From contig DATKRK010000180.1 in assembly GCA_035532215.1 (NCBI GenBank), forward strand, positions 1-53,747: a stretch of 53,747 bases of DNA, written 5' to 3'. Under the pieces are notes generated by a model. That model was not told the DNA's origin, made no database searches, and was given only the letters and a program-made list of their open reading frames with translations. The position numbers and the translations under genes were made by a program. Position 1 is the first letter of the stretch, and the number at the start of each line of letters is the position of its first letter. The DNA comes from JAICIG01 sp035532215. GTDB lineage: Bacteria > Planctomycetota > Planctomycetia > Pirellulales > JAICIG01. Of the stretch, positions 1-9,300 are shown one piece after another.

Positions 1-396
1 AACCAGCCACGCGCCCATGACAGTCCGGCTCATCGACTCAACGGCAAACGCTACCATGAGCATTGGCTCCACAACCTCATGGCGTCAACCTCACTGATGG
101 GCTTAAGAAACCACACACCTGCAATCCGATAGAGTCAGCAAACTCGAAGGAGCCCGCGACGGCCGAGCGTCGACAGTCCACTTCCGCTTCTCTTCTGTTC
201 CCTGGGCTCTCGGGCCTGCCGGGGTGATGCCTGTTTCGATCCCTTTGTCCCGCCGGCAGCATAGAATCTTCGCGAGCCGCGGAGAAACCGAACGTTTGTA
301 TCACGGAGGGCGTTCCCTACAGCACGAGCCGCGCGAACCGATGCTTACGCCCGAGGCGGATTGGCGTATTCCGCGACAACGCTCGAGGGCGGACCG
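1..396. other. Intergenic DNA with one reverse-oriented family K repeat
   Basis: No convincing coding region is seen here. The reverse complement of about 263-303 (ACAAACGTT core followed by a CGCGAAGATT core) resembles stretches at 3930-3974 and 53566-53612, so a small dispersed element is present. The left edge of the window may hold the end of something that cannot be judged. Confidence 0.4.
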
Positions 397-615
397 ATGA
401 CCAAGCTCAAGACTCTTTGCGAATGGATGACCGAGCGGGGCCTCGAACCGAGCGTGCTTGCCGAGTCTTCCGGCTTGGATCGGAAGATCGTCGAGGCGCA
501 ACAAAAAAGCCTACCGCAGGCGGGGCAGGTACCTGCGATAGGCGTGTGTCGAGGTTGCCCCCGACTTCCGTTAATCATCCAAAGTCCATCAACGCTGTCA
601 ATAAGATCTCGCTGA
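397..615 (+). CDS. Short ORF with an HTH-like beginning, possibly a truncated regulator
   Basis: An ATG at 397, preceded by a purine-rich GAGG stretch, opens a 72-residue frame. Its first 33 or so residues read like a small helix-turn-helix domain (TLCEWMTERGLEPSVLAESS, then GLDRKIVEA). After that the sequence turns Pro/Cys-rich and no longer looks like a domain, which suggests a frameshifted or truncated relic of a Cro/XRE-like regulator. No partner gene is adjacent. It could equally be spurious; the call rests on the composition of the first third only. Confidence 0.3.
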   Translation: MTKLKTLCEWMTERGLEPSVLAESSGLDRKIVEAQQKSLPQAGQVPAIGVCRGCPRLPLIIQSPSTLSIRSR

Positions 616-806
616 GATTTTTTGGCGAGCATTTAGCGGCGACCGAACGGCGGCGCCGTCGCGCTGCGATCCGACTGATGTTTGCCTAGGAATTCTCTTG
701 ACATTTGCGGCCTCCGCCCGATCTATTAGTCTTCGTTGATGCTTGGCGGAGCCGATGGATTCTTTTTGAGACGATCGATCGTTTTTTGTCAGGAGGAACC
801 GCGACG

Positions 807-2237
807 ATGTCGCCGCATACCGAGTCGCCCCATGCCCAGCCGCTGCGCACCCAAGCCGCAATTCATCGCTACGATCACGTACGGGGAAACTGTGCGAATC
901 CGCTGGCCCCGGCGGCCGGCGATCTGGTGAAAGTCGGCTCGCGGCGCTGGTTCTTGCAGTTGGGAATGGCGGGCGTGGCGGGGTTGTCGCTGCCCGAACT
1001 GTTGCGGCGCTCGGCTGCGGCCAGCGGCCCCGGCGGACGGCCGGAGAAGCGCTCGGTGATTTTGATTTGGCTTTCGGGCGGGCCGAGCCATATCGACATG
1101 TGGGATCCCAAGCCGCAAGCGCCGCAGGAAATTCGCGGCCCGTATCAAACCATTCCCACCAGCGTGCCGGGCATCGAGGTCTGCGAGCATTTGCCGCTGC
1201 AGGCGAAATTGATGCAGAAGCTGTCGATCATTCGCTCGGTCGATTGTTCGGCCAGCAACCATACGCCGATCACCATGCAGGCCGGCAATGCGCTGGCCCG
1301 GCGGAGCGACGACGGCAACGACGGGCAGGGCTATCCTTCGATGGGCTCGGTCGCCGCGCGGTTCCGCGGCCCCAACGATCCGCACGTGCCGGCCTTCGTG
1401 GGCCTGGCCGATTCGTGGAAGGCCGACGTGTACGGCGCCGGTCACATGGGCGGAGAGTTCGAGCCGGTCAAAGGAGGCGAGTTGGGCGGCCGGCTGGCGC
1501 TGCCCGCAGGGGTCAACGTGCCGCGGCTGGCCAATCGCGAAGAATTGCGGCGCCAGTTCGATCGCCTCAGCCGCTCGCTCGAACGGTCCGCCGCCGTCGA
1601 GCAGACCGACCGCTATCAGCAGATGGCCTTCGACATGGTCGCTTCGGAGCGAGTCAAGGAAGCCTTCGACATCTCGAAGGAGAGCGACGCCACGCGCGAC
1701 GCTTACGGCCGCATCAGCGTGGGCGAAAAGGCGCTGTTGGCGCGGCGACTGGTCGAGGCCGGCGCGACCTTCGTGACGATGAGCGGCCGCTGGGGCTATT
1801 TCGATCATCACGGCGACAACGTTCCGCCCTGGGGCGGCATCCTCAAGGGGCTGACGCCGATTCTTCCGACGATCGACCGCGTGCTGTACGCGCTGGTCAA
1901 CGATCTCGACCAGCGCGGCTTGCTCGACACGACCTTGGTGTTGATGCTGGGCGAATTCGGCCGCACGCCCATGCTCTCGTCCGACGGCGGCCGCGGGCAC
2001 TGGACGAACTGCATGTCGATGGTCGTCGCCGGCGGCGGCTTGCCTTGCGGGCAGGTCATCGGCAGCACCGACAGCAAGGGCTACGCCGTCAAAGATGCCC
2101 GCGTCACGCCTTCCGACCTGGCCGCCACCGTCTTCCGCCACCTGCGGATTGACCTTTCCTGCCACTGGGTCAACCCCTCCGGCCGCCCGACGCCGATCGT
2201 CACCGAAGGCGGCCGGCCGATTCCGGAGTTGGGCTAA
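807..2237 (+). CDS. DUF1501 family protein with Tat leader
   Basis: A 476-residue member of the DUF1501 family, sulfatase/alkaline-phosphatase-fold proteins that are very abundant in planctomycetes and of unproven function. The start is set at 807 because AGGAGG lies at 791-796; an in-frame start at 705 lacks such a site. The N-terminal region carries a twin-arginine motif (GSRRWFLQLGMAGVAGL), so Tat export is inferred. Family hallmarks include LIWLSGGPSHIDMWDPKPQA near the start of the mature protein and MLGEFGRTP toward the C-terminus. In many planctomycetes these genes pair with DUF1549/DUF1553 cytochrome-like genes; none is adjacent here, so this copy stands alone. Confidence 0.9.
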   Translation: MSPHTESPHAQPLRTQAAIHRYDHVRGNCANPLAPAAGDLVKVGSRRWFLQLGMAGVAGLSLPELLRRSAAASGPGGRPEKRSVILIWLSGGPSHIDMWDPKPQAPQEIRGPYQTIPTSVPGIEVCEHLPLQAKLMQKLSIIRSVDCSASNHTPITMQAGNALARRSDDGNDGQGYPSMGSVAARFRGPNDPHVPAFVGLADSWKADVYGAGHMGGEFEPVKGGELGGRLALPAGVNVPRLANREELRRQFDRLSRSLERSAAVEQTDRYQQMAFDMVASERVKEAFDISKESDATRDAYGRISVGEKALLARRLVEAGATFVTMSGRWGYFDHHGDNVPPWGGILKGLTPILPTIDRVLYALVNDLDQRGLLDTTLVLMLGEFGRTPMLSSDGGRGHWTNCMSMVVAGGGLPCGQVIGSTDSKGYAVKDARVTPSDLAATVFRHLRIDLSCHWVNPSGRPTPIVTEGGRPIPELG

Positions 2238-2352
2238 GGCGCGAAGGCAACGAAGGGGCGGAAGCGCATGAGCATCGAGCCTGCGGCGAGAACGCGCGGG
2301 AACGAGCGGCGTGCTCGCAAAGCGAATTGAAATCCAGCGTTCTTAGCTCCAA

Positions 2353-3903
2353 TCAGAACGCGTCAGCCGCGACGCGGAAGCCGATTGCGCCATCGGTCGG
2401 TTGATCGTGCGGGCGATCGACGGGCGCCTGCCTCTGATCGGCGGCATTGTCCCATACGCTCCCGCCCCACATATTGCCGGAAGCGCACCATTCGGCGCTG
2501 TTGCCAACCATGTCGTATAGTCCCCATTCGTTCGCTTTGAGCGATGCTACGGTGTGAGGCGCCTTGCCGCTATTCTCTCGCGTCCAAAAATACTCTCCTG
2601 CACGATCCATATAGTGCGAAATCGGACGGTTGGCGAGAAAGGCGTGCATTAATTCGTCGCTATTCGCGAGCTTGAACTTCAAGCGAGGGTTCGTCGGACT
2701 TATACGATCAAAGAAGGCCTTGCAATCGTTGATGCTCACGTAGCTAACAGGCAACGAGTCACCTTTGACCGAACTTGGATTGCTGCCCATCACCGCAACC
2801 CACTGCTTTTGCGTCACCTCGGTCTGCCCCAAATAAAACTCCTTGATCTTGCCGTCTTTGCTCGCCGGGATCTTCACCAGCCGCAACACCACGCCCGGCG
2901 CCAGCGTGATGTCGAGGAACTTGCCGCCCGTCCCGCCGTTCTGGCCGGCTGCCGCGGCCAACGCTTCCTCTCCCGCCTCGGAAATGCGTTTTTCGACGCG
3001 CGTCTTGGCGAAGCCCGTAAGCTGGTCGGCCGCTCGGGTATACCAAAACACGGCCCGGCTCTTGTAACCCGCCTGGTCGCGCGGATCCTTGGCGTCGACG
3101 CTCAGCGCCCACCAAAGGTCTCCGGCCTTGGCCATCGTCTCGGGCTCGCCGGGCGATTCCTGGTCGATTACGGCGACCGCGCGGAGTTGTGCATCGCCCG
3201 CCTTGGTCAGGTGCTTCAAGCCGCCCGCCCAATCGTTGCGGTCGAACGCCAGATGCTTGCCGAGCGATTCGTTGGCTGCCGGACTGCCGGGATCCTCGGC
3301 GAGCGTCTTGCGGGCATCGGCGATTTCGCCCTCGACGTGCGCCGCTTGCTTGCGCGCCTTTTCGACCGAGCGGCGCTTGGCGACGATTTCCTTGCGGAGC
3401 ACGGCATCGCGGACCTTCGCCGACGCGCTGGCGGCGGTCTTGAGCGCGGAATCCGCCAGATCGAACTTGCCGGCCGCAATCGCGTCGTCCGCCAGTTCCA
3501 AACCGCGATTGGCCACGCTCAGCCGGGCGTCGTTGCTCTTGGCGCTGCCGGCGGCGATCTCCAGAATCGAGCCTTTGGTCGCCAGTTCGTCCACGTCGAA
3601 CACGCGGGCGAGATTTTCCACGGACTCGAACGCCAACCGGGTATCGCCGATTCTGGCAGCCACTTCCGCGGCGGAGAGATAGAGCGCAGCCTTGGCCGGA
3701 TCGTCGCCCGTCGTGCTCTCGGCGGCTTCCAGCATCGCCTTGACGGCGCCCGTTTTGTCGGACTCGGCGAGCTCCTTGGCGAACGTCTCGGCGACGAGCT
3801 GCTTTGCGGCGTCGAGAGCTTTCTTGGGCGGCAATGGTTTGCCGGCGGCAAAGGCCGCCGACGAAAACAGAACGGCTACGACGAACGCCAGTGCGGTACG
3901 CAT
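2353..3903 (-). CDS. Secreted protein with helical region and C-terminal SUMF1 (formylglycine-generating-enzyme-like) domain
   Basis: 516 residues. A signal peptide is evident (MRTALAFVVAVLFSSAAFAA). Residues about 25-310 are Ala/Lys/Glu-rich and predicted helical, TPR-like in character. From about residue 330 the sequence matches the SUMF1/FGE-sulfatase fold: a YLGQTEVTQKQWVAVMG opening, a PVSYVSINDCKAFF segment, a WGLYDMVGNSAEWC segment and a terminal GFRVA. In planctomycetes such domains are often non-catalytic or of unknown use, and the Cys pair of true formylglycine-generating enzymes is not obvious here, so enzymatic activity is doubtful. It is convergent with the DUF1501 gene upstream in coordinates. 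Confidence 0.85.
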   Translation of the reverse strand: MRTALAFVVAVLFSSAAFAAGKPLPPKKALDAAKQLVAETFAKELAESDKTGAVKAMLEAAESTTGDDPAKAALYLSAAEVAARIGDTRLAFESVENLARVFDVDELATKGSILEIAAGSAKSNDARLSVANRGLELADDAIAAGKFDLADSALKTAASASAKVRDAVLRKEIVAKRRSVEKARKQAAHVEGEIADARKTLAEDPGSPAANESLGKHLAFDRNDWAGGLKHLTKAGDAQLRAVAVIDQESPGEPETMAKAGDLWWALSVDAKDPRDQAGYKSRAVFWYTRAADQLTGFAKTRVEKRISEAGEEALAAAAGQNGGTGGKFLDITLAPGVVLRLVKIPASKDGKIKEFYLGQTEVTQKQWVAVMGSNPSSVKGDSLPVSYVSINDCKAFFDRISPTNPRLKFKLANSDELMHAFLANRPISHYMDRAGEYFWTRENSGKAPHTVASLKANEWGLYDMVGNSAEWCASGNMWGGSVWDNAADQRQAPVDRPHDQPTDGAIGFRVAADAF

Positions 3904-3929
3904 GATGCCCTCCCGGTTGGGTGCTTCGT

Positions 3930-3974
3930 ATTACAAACGTTATCCTTCATTCCGCGCCGCGGAGATTTCGTCCT
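3930..3974 (+). repeat. Dispersed repeat K, copy 2
   Basis: ATTACAAACGTT followed by about 18 variable bases and GCGGAGATTTCGTCCTG. Nearly the same order of blocks occurs at 53566-53612 on the same strand and at about 263-303 on the opposite strand. It lies just upstream of the SUMF1 gene start. Confidence 0.5.
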
Positions 3975-3992
3975 GCGGCTCAAGCTGCAGAG

Positions 3993-4021
3993 AGTCGCTT
4001 TTCGCGGAGCGAAAAGCGACT
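3993..4021. repeat. Palindromic repeat E, copy 1
   Basis: Inverted repeat AGTCGCTTTTCGC / GCGAAAAGCGACT around a GGA centre. The same GCTTTTCGC / GCGAAAAGC arms recur at 17829-17880. Confidence 0.8.
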
Positions 4022-4532
4022 TTGGTTGCGGCTTCGCCGCTTCGTGTTTCGCCCATTCTAAGTCGAATGCGCGGCTCGGTCCAAGCCGTTCTTACGGGCA
4101 TCGCTCCAATCAATTCGCCAACGGCCGCAATCAATTCCTGAGATTGCCATTGATCGCCGCAGCGGCGGCTTGAAACGCGCGAGCGGCTGTTGATGGTTTC
4201 GCGGCTCGGGAACACGTCGCGGCGGCGCCGGCGGGCGGCGCCCACCTTACGGGAACTCGGCAGTGAGCGAATCGAGCAGCGGCGAGAGAATGGAATTATG
4301 ACTCGCGCATCGTGCAACTGCGCCAAATAGCACACAAAAGCGAGAGCAAATCGCACACTTTGCGGCCATCGACCCGGCCCCATCTCGCTTGTGGCGACCG
4401 TTGAGGGCGGAATGTAGTCGCCGATTTCGACTTGGCACGGCACTTGCACGTCAAGGGCGCGCCCCCAAACGCGGTCCGACTCTTCGGAAGACGTCGGCCA
4501 GACGTGCGAGGGCCGCTGAAAAGGAGACGTCC

Positions 4533-4889
4533 ATGTCCGATCGACCCGTCGGCCCGCCGCCCGTGCTTCAACGCGGCTCTCCGCGTCCGCTCATGGCGAT
4601 CGGCCGCCGCGCGCCTCAAACAGTCTTGCAAACCGCCGAGCGACAAGTCAAGGTGATAGCGTCTGGATTCCCGCCCATTGACGGAAATCAAGCGCAGGTC
4701 ATTGCGGCCCTGATCGGCCAACTCCAGGCTCAAACCGAGGCCCTGGTTCGAGTGCAGGCTCGAATGAACGCGATGTTTCAAAGTGCTATCGAGGAGGGTA
4801 ACCGGCTGATCTCGCAATATTCGGAGCAAGCGAACGATTCAGACTTGGCGTTTCGACTTTCGGAGGCTTGGAGTGACGTGACGGAATGA
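4533..4889 (+). CDS. Hypothetical protein with C-terminal coiled coil
   Basis: 118 residues. The start at 4533 is supported by AAAAGGAG about 9 bases upstream. Residues 1-45 are Pro/Arg-rich and probably disordered. Residues about 50-105 are Gln/Ala/Leu-rich with heptad-like spacing (IAALIGQLQAQTEALVRVQA), so a coiled coil is likely. No signal peptide or membrane segment is visible. Its TGA overlaps the ATG of the next ORF (ATGA at 4886-4889), indicating translational coupling. I do not recognise the family. Confidence 0.7.
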   Translation: MSDRPVGPPPVLQRGSPRPLMAIGRRAPQTVLQTAERQVKVIASGFPPIDGNQAQVIAALIGQLQAQTEALVRVQARMNAMFQSAIEEGNRLISQYSEQANDSDLAFRLSEAWSDVTE

Positions 4890-5071
4890 ACTTCGAAGAG
4901 CAAGCGAAGCTGATCGACGGACTCAAGGAATTACAATCACGGGTAAACGCCCTCGCCGGCGCGCAGTTGGAGTTGAAGGCGTTGCTGCTGGAAGTCATCC
5001 GGACCAACAAGGCGCTGATCGAGCGGCAGATCGAACGCGACGAGCGCCATCCTCCCCAATTCGGCACGTAG
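4886..5071 (+). CDS. Small coiled-coil hypothetical protein
   Basis: 61 residues, starting inside the ATGA overlap with the preceding gene. Almost entirely an amphipathic helix: LIDGLKELQSRVNALAG, then LELKALLLEVIRTNKALIE, ending in a charged and Pro-rich tail. Given the coupling and matching helical character, I infer that the two products form a hetero-oligomeric coiled coil. There is no recognisable domain. Confidence 0.65.
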   Translation: MNFEEQAKLIDGLKELQSRVNALAGAQLELKALLLEVIRTNKALIERQIERDERHPPQFGT

Positions 5072-5081
5072 TTCGCTTAAG

Positions 5082-5104
5082 AAAAAACGCCGCCGGCAAG
5101 GCGG
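5082..5104 (-). terminator. Rho-independent terminator on the minus strand
   Basis: Read on the minus strand: CCGCC, loop TTGCC, GGCGG, then CG and six T. It would end transcripts coming from the PEP-CTERM gene or from the LEPR-type remnant. It is convergent with the coiled-coil pair. Confidence 0.7.
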
Positions 5105-5149
5105 ACCTGCGGCGGCGAGCGTCCGGGCGGCCTCGCGCCTCCAGGCGGC

Positions 5150-5228
5150 TTGTTTCTCGCCCATCGTTGGGCTCGGTCTCGCCGACGGTCGAGAGCACCA
5201 GCCGAGGCTCCAGCGGCTCCACAAACAT
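5150..5228 (-). pseudogene. Remnant of an LEPRxLL-type surface-protein start
   Basis: On the minus strand, from an ATG at 5228, the frame reads MFVEPLEPRLVLS and shortly after ETEPNDG. This is the start-proximal motif of large planctomycete cell-surface proteins (LEPRxLL-like motif followed by a TEPND segment). The similarity stops after about 25 residues and the frame continues as low-complexity Arg-rich sequence, so only the N-terminal fragment of a once much larger gene survives. Short direct repeats (GGAAACCGGCTCGCTCG, twice and then partial, about 5269-5310) lie just upstream. Confidence 0.5.
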
Positions 5229-5331
5229 CCGCCAGCCGCCCAGCAGGCGCGTCCAGCGGCCAGAAGCGGAAACCGGCTCGCTCGGGAAACCGGCTCGCTC
5301 GGGAAACCACGGCGCGACGCTGCTTGCCGAA

Positions 5332-6090
5332 TCACCCGATTGACGAGCGCGGTTTTGCCCCAAAACGCCGGCAACCGACGGCGCTGAACGCTAGCAGACA
5401 CCAACAGACCAGAGTCCCAGGTTCGGGAACCGGGGTGAGGCCGTCCGGGACCGTAACGACATACCCCCCGTTCTGGTTGGTTCCGAATTGAAACGTGCCG
5501 CCAGTGACGCTGGTGTCCGCCGTGACTCCAGCAACACTCATCACGAACTGTATCGTTCCTCGGCTGAACGGGTTGTGCGGCGAGTTGCCGCTGATCGAAC
5601 CGTTTGCATCGTAATGCGTCTGGTAGTCGAGTCCGCCAAAGTTGGGGCTGCCCGTGCCGAACACGCTCAGGTAAGGCCCGGCGCCGAGCGTCCAACCTGT
5701 GTACGTGGTATGATTAATCGTCACGTCACCGAAAATGGGATTGCTTCCCAGGTCTTGTATCGTGCCGTCGCTATGGACAACGACCACGTCGGCGCTGCTT
5801 TGGGTCACATTTCCCGACGTCGCGCCATTGCCAAGCGTCAACGTAAAGCCGGTCAGCACTTGGGTTGTGCTAAAGGTCGGATTCTCCGTGTTGGTCAAGT
5901 CGATCGTCACCGTGCCATTACCCGTGGCGACTACGGCCTCGGCGCTAACGGGCGCCCCGTTGTTATTGGCGCCCACCTGCGTTTCAAGAAGAACGACGCC
6001 CGCTTCAGAGAAGCGAACATCCACCCAAAACATGGCGGCAAGAATCACCCAGAAAACAACGGAAATTCGTGAAGAAAAAGGCAACTTCAT
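5332..6090 (-). CDS. PEP-CTERM sorting-domain protein
   Basis: 252 residues from the ATG at 6090, chosen because a typical signal peptide starts there (MKLPFSSRISVVFWVILAAM); an upstream in-frame ATG at 6117 falls inside a small palindrome. The mature part is rich in Thr, Asn, Gly and Val, as in beta-sandwich exported proteins. The C-terminus holds the PEP-CTERM tripartite signal: VPEPGTL, a hydrophobic stretch (CWCLLAFSAVGC) and a basic RR tail. Such proteins are processed by exosortase (EpsH/XrtA type) and often associate with exopolysaccharide. No exosortase gene lies in the window. Confidence 0.88.
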   Translation of the reverse strand: MKLPFSSRISVVFWVILAAMFWVDVRFSEAGVVLLETQVGANNNGAPVSAEAVVATGNGTVTIDLTNTENPTFSTTQVLTGFTLTLGNGATSGNVTQSSADVVVVHSDGTIQDLGSNPIFGDVTINHTTYTGWTLGAGPYLSVFGTGSPNFGGLDYQTHYDANGSISGNSPHNPFSRGTIQFVMSVAGVTADTSVTGGTFQFGTNQNGGYVVTVPDGLTPVPEPGTLVCWCLLAFSAVGCRRFGAKPRSSIG

Positions 6091-6098
6091 GATCGCTC

Positions 6099-6119
6099 GC
6101 ATGCCTGCCATAGGCATGC
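6099..6119. repeat. Small perfect palindrome in the PEP-CTERM leader
   Basis: GCATGCCT and AGGCATGC separated by five bases, 9 to 29 bases upstream of the ATG at 6090 on the minus strand. It could be an operator or an RNA hairpin masking the ribosome-binding region. Confidence 0.5.
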
Positions 6120-6366
6120 CTCCGGTTCAAGCAAATCTGGGTAGAATCAACCCCAATAGGGCCTCTGCCGACCCATCACTATTACTATGAAAGAGCATGA
6201 TAATCCTCTCGTGTAGGAAGTCAAGAAGAAAGTCCTCAAGACTTCAAACCCTGGTCGTCCGGACTCGGGGCGAAATCGGCCCCAGCGCTAACCTCTTCTG
6301 GATCAGATGGTTACAATACAAACTTCGACGCGCTTCCGGGAAGTTGCTTGATGAGGGTTCGCGCAG

Positions 6367-9300
6367 ATGCTCGAGATGAACTTCGCATGTCGTAGCGCTA
6401 GAGTCGCGCCGATCGCGGCGCTAACATTCATGGCTTGGGTCGGATTGATCGCGACCGGCCGATTGATCGCGACCGGCCGCGCGGCGGATGCCCCGGCGCC
6501 GCCCACGCCCCTGGCGGAAGCTTGGGATTACGCTCCCGCGATGCGCGCCGTGGCGGCCAAGTCTCGGGGCCGCCACGGCGTAGTGTTGCACATCGGCGAC
6601 TCGCTGACCTATTCCAATCCCTACGGGCAGTGGGCGCGGCTCGGGCGGGGAAAGACGCCCGAAGACAAGGCGGCGCTGGAGTGGATGCATGCCGGAAGCG
6701 ACGACGATTCCGACGGCTGGTGGTTGTGCCGCTTCGATCACCCGGCCGGCGGGCGTTCCTATACAGCGGCCGGCGGCCTGACGTGCGATGAATTGCTAGC
6801 CGGCGGCAGGCAAGGATTGGAGTCGCTCGGCGAACTGCTCGCCAAGTACCGGCCGCAGATGATCGTGCTCTTGATCGGTTCGAACGACGCCAACCAGCGG
6901 CGTCCGTTGGCGGCCTACTCGGCAAACCTAAGTAAGGCGATTGATGAGACGCTCGCCGCAGGCGTGATTCCGATCGTCTCCACGATTCCGCCTCATCCGC
7001 GCGAGCCTCGCTTGGCCGCCGCCTACAACGACGCGATTCGCCAGGCCGCGCGACGGCGAAGGCTGCCGTTGATCGACCTGGAGCGGGAGATTCTCGCGCG
7101 GCGGCCCGACGACTGGAATGGCACGCTGCTGGAGAAAAACGACGTCCACCTCTCGGCCGCGCGGGGCGAAATTTCCGCGACCAGCGAACCGACGGAAGAG
7201 CATCTGCGCGAAAGCGGATATCTGCTGCGCGGCTGGCTGTCGGTGCGCAAGCTCGCCGAGGTCAAACGGCTCGTTTGGGACGCGACGCCTCGCGAAGCCT
7301 CCGCGGCCGCAATGAAGGCGCCGAAGCAGCAAACCGCCTCCGCCGCCGCCTCGCCGCGCACCGCCGCTCCGCGCGTGCGGCTGCCGGTGATTCGCGACAC
7401 GTGGTTCTCCAACGTCGGCCGCGAGGCCGACGGCAACTGCGGCGGGGCCGAGCGATTGAAGGTCAAGTCGAACCAGGAAATGTCGCTGGTCGATTTCGAT
7501 CCCAGCGTCTTGCAGGGGCGCGTCGTGCGGGCCGCCTGGCTGCACGTGCGCCCGGCCGGTCCGGAGCGCCTGCACCGTATCACCGTCAGCAGTTTCACCG
7601 CGCCGTGGGTCGAAGGCACGGCCGCCGGCTACGAGCCTGAAAACGGCAGCTCGACGTTCAATCACCGCCAGCATCCCGATGTACCTTGGAGCTTTCCCGG
7701 CAGCGACCTGTGCGACGTGATGTTGGGCCGTAGCGGCACGTTGTGGCGTTCGACCGACGCCAGCGAGCCGGACGTCGATGGCTGGCAAAAGATCCCCGTC
7801 GATCCGCGCGTCATCTCCGCCCGCGTCGCCGGAGTCAGCTACGGCTGCCTCGTGTTCGACGACACCGGTTCGGAATGGTCGCGCGAGGGCGAGAAGTTCA
7901 CGCTGCGGATGTTCCCCAACCGTTTTCTTTACAGTCGCGAAGCGGAGTGGGGCCGGGCGCCTTATTTTTCCGTCGAACAGGGACCGGAGGATCGCGAGCC
8001 GCCGCCGGCCCCGGACGGCTTGGCGGCGGAGACCGGCGATTTGCCGGCGGGAGAGGCCTGGCTCACGTGGCGCACGCCGGCGGACCGCGGTCCGGCCGGC
8101 GTGCTGGGGTATTTCGTCGAGATCGACGGCCGTGCCGTACCGCGCTATTTGATCCCCGCAGTTTCCGGCAATTTGGCCCCGGGCGGCGCTGCTTCAGGAG
8201 AGACCGCTTTCGGAGACACGGCTTTCGGAGACACGGTGCGGATGCACGTCCGCGATCTCGCCTTGGCGCCGGGCGCCAAGGTGCGGGCGGCGGTCAGCGC
8301 GGTCGATGCCGCCGGCAATCGCGGACCGGCGGCGCCGCTCGAGTTCGAAGTCTCTCGCCGGCAGTCGCCGGAACTGCCCGCGCTGGCCAAGCTGCCGCCG
8401 CCCAATATTTCCGGCGACGGCAAACTGCCGCGGCTCGGGCAGGCCGAAGTGGCGGTCATCGACGCGCTCGACAAAGTGCAGCCGCTGACGGGCGAACTGA
8501 ATCCGGCTCATCCGGCCGGGTATCTGGCCGCCAACCATCTTTGGGACGCCGCTTCGAAAACAATTCGGCTCAAGGCCGCCAAGAATGAATTCGTCGCTTT
8601 TCAACTGCTCGTGCGCAAGCCGGCGCCGGGACTTGCGGCGAAAGCGGCGTTCGCCGCGGACGCGGGCATCGAAACTTCGATCTCGGAATTGCGCTATGTC
8701 GAAACGCCGGGCGGCCCTTGGCCCGATCCGGTCGTCGAAACCTCGCCGGCGAACCGAGGCGGCGCCGGCCAAATATTGCCGGGTCAAACCTGCCAAAGCC
8801 TGCTGGTCGAACTCTACGCGCCACATGAGGCGCCGGCGGGCGTGCAGCGCGGATCGCTGAAACTCAGCGCCGCCGCAGGGAAGTCGCTCGAACTGCCGAT
8901 CGAACTGGAGATCTGGGACTTCACGCTGCCCGACTATCTCAGCTTCGTGCCGGAAATGAATTGCTATGACCTGCCGGCCGACGAGCGCGAGTATTATCGC
9001 CTGGCGCATCGGCACCGCACGACGCTCAATCGTGTCCCTTATCATCATAATGGCGCCGTCTCGCCTGGCTGCGCGCCGCATTGGGACGGACGGCAGTTGG
9101 CTTGGCGCGACTGGGATCGCCGCTTCGGCCCGTACCTCGACGGCTCGGCATTCGCCGATTTGCCGCGTCGCAGCGTGCCGTTGGAGCAATTCTATCTGCC
9201 GCTGTTCGAGAATTGGCCCAGCCCGATGGCCGGCAATTACAACGAGAGCTACTGGGCCGATCGGGCCTTCCCGGCGGCTTATCGCCAGGCGTTCGTCGAC

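Larger units (their letters stand above)
3904..4532. other. Intergenic region with family K and E repeats
   Basis: About 630 bp between the divergent SUMF1 gene and the coiled-coil pair. It contains a family K element (3930-3974) and a family E palindrome (3993-4021). The remainder is GC-rich without convincing coding signal; the ORFs that can be drawn on either strand lack domains or ribosome-binding sites. Confidence 0.5.
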
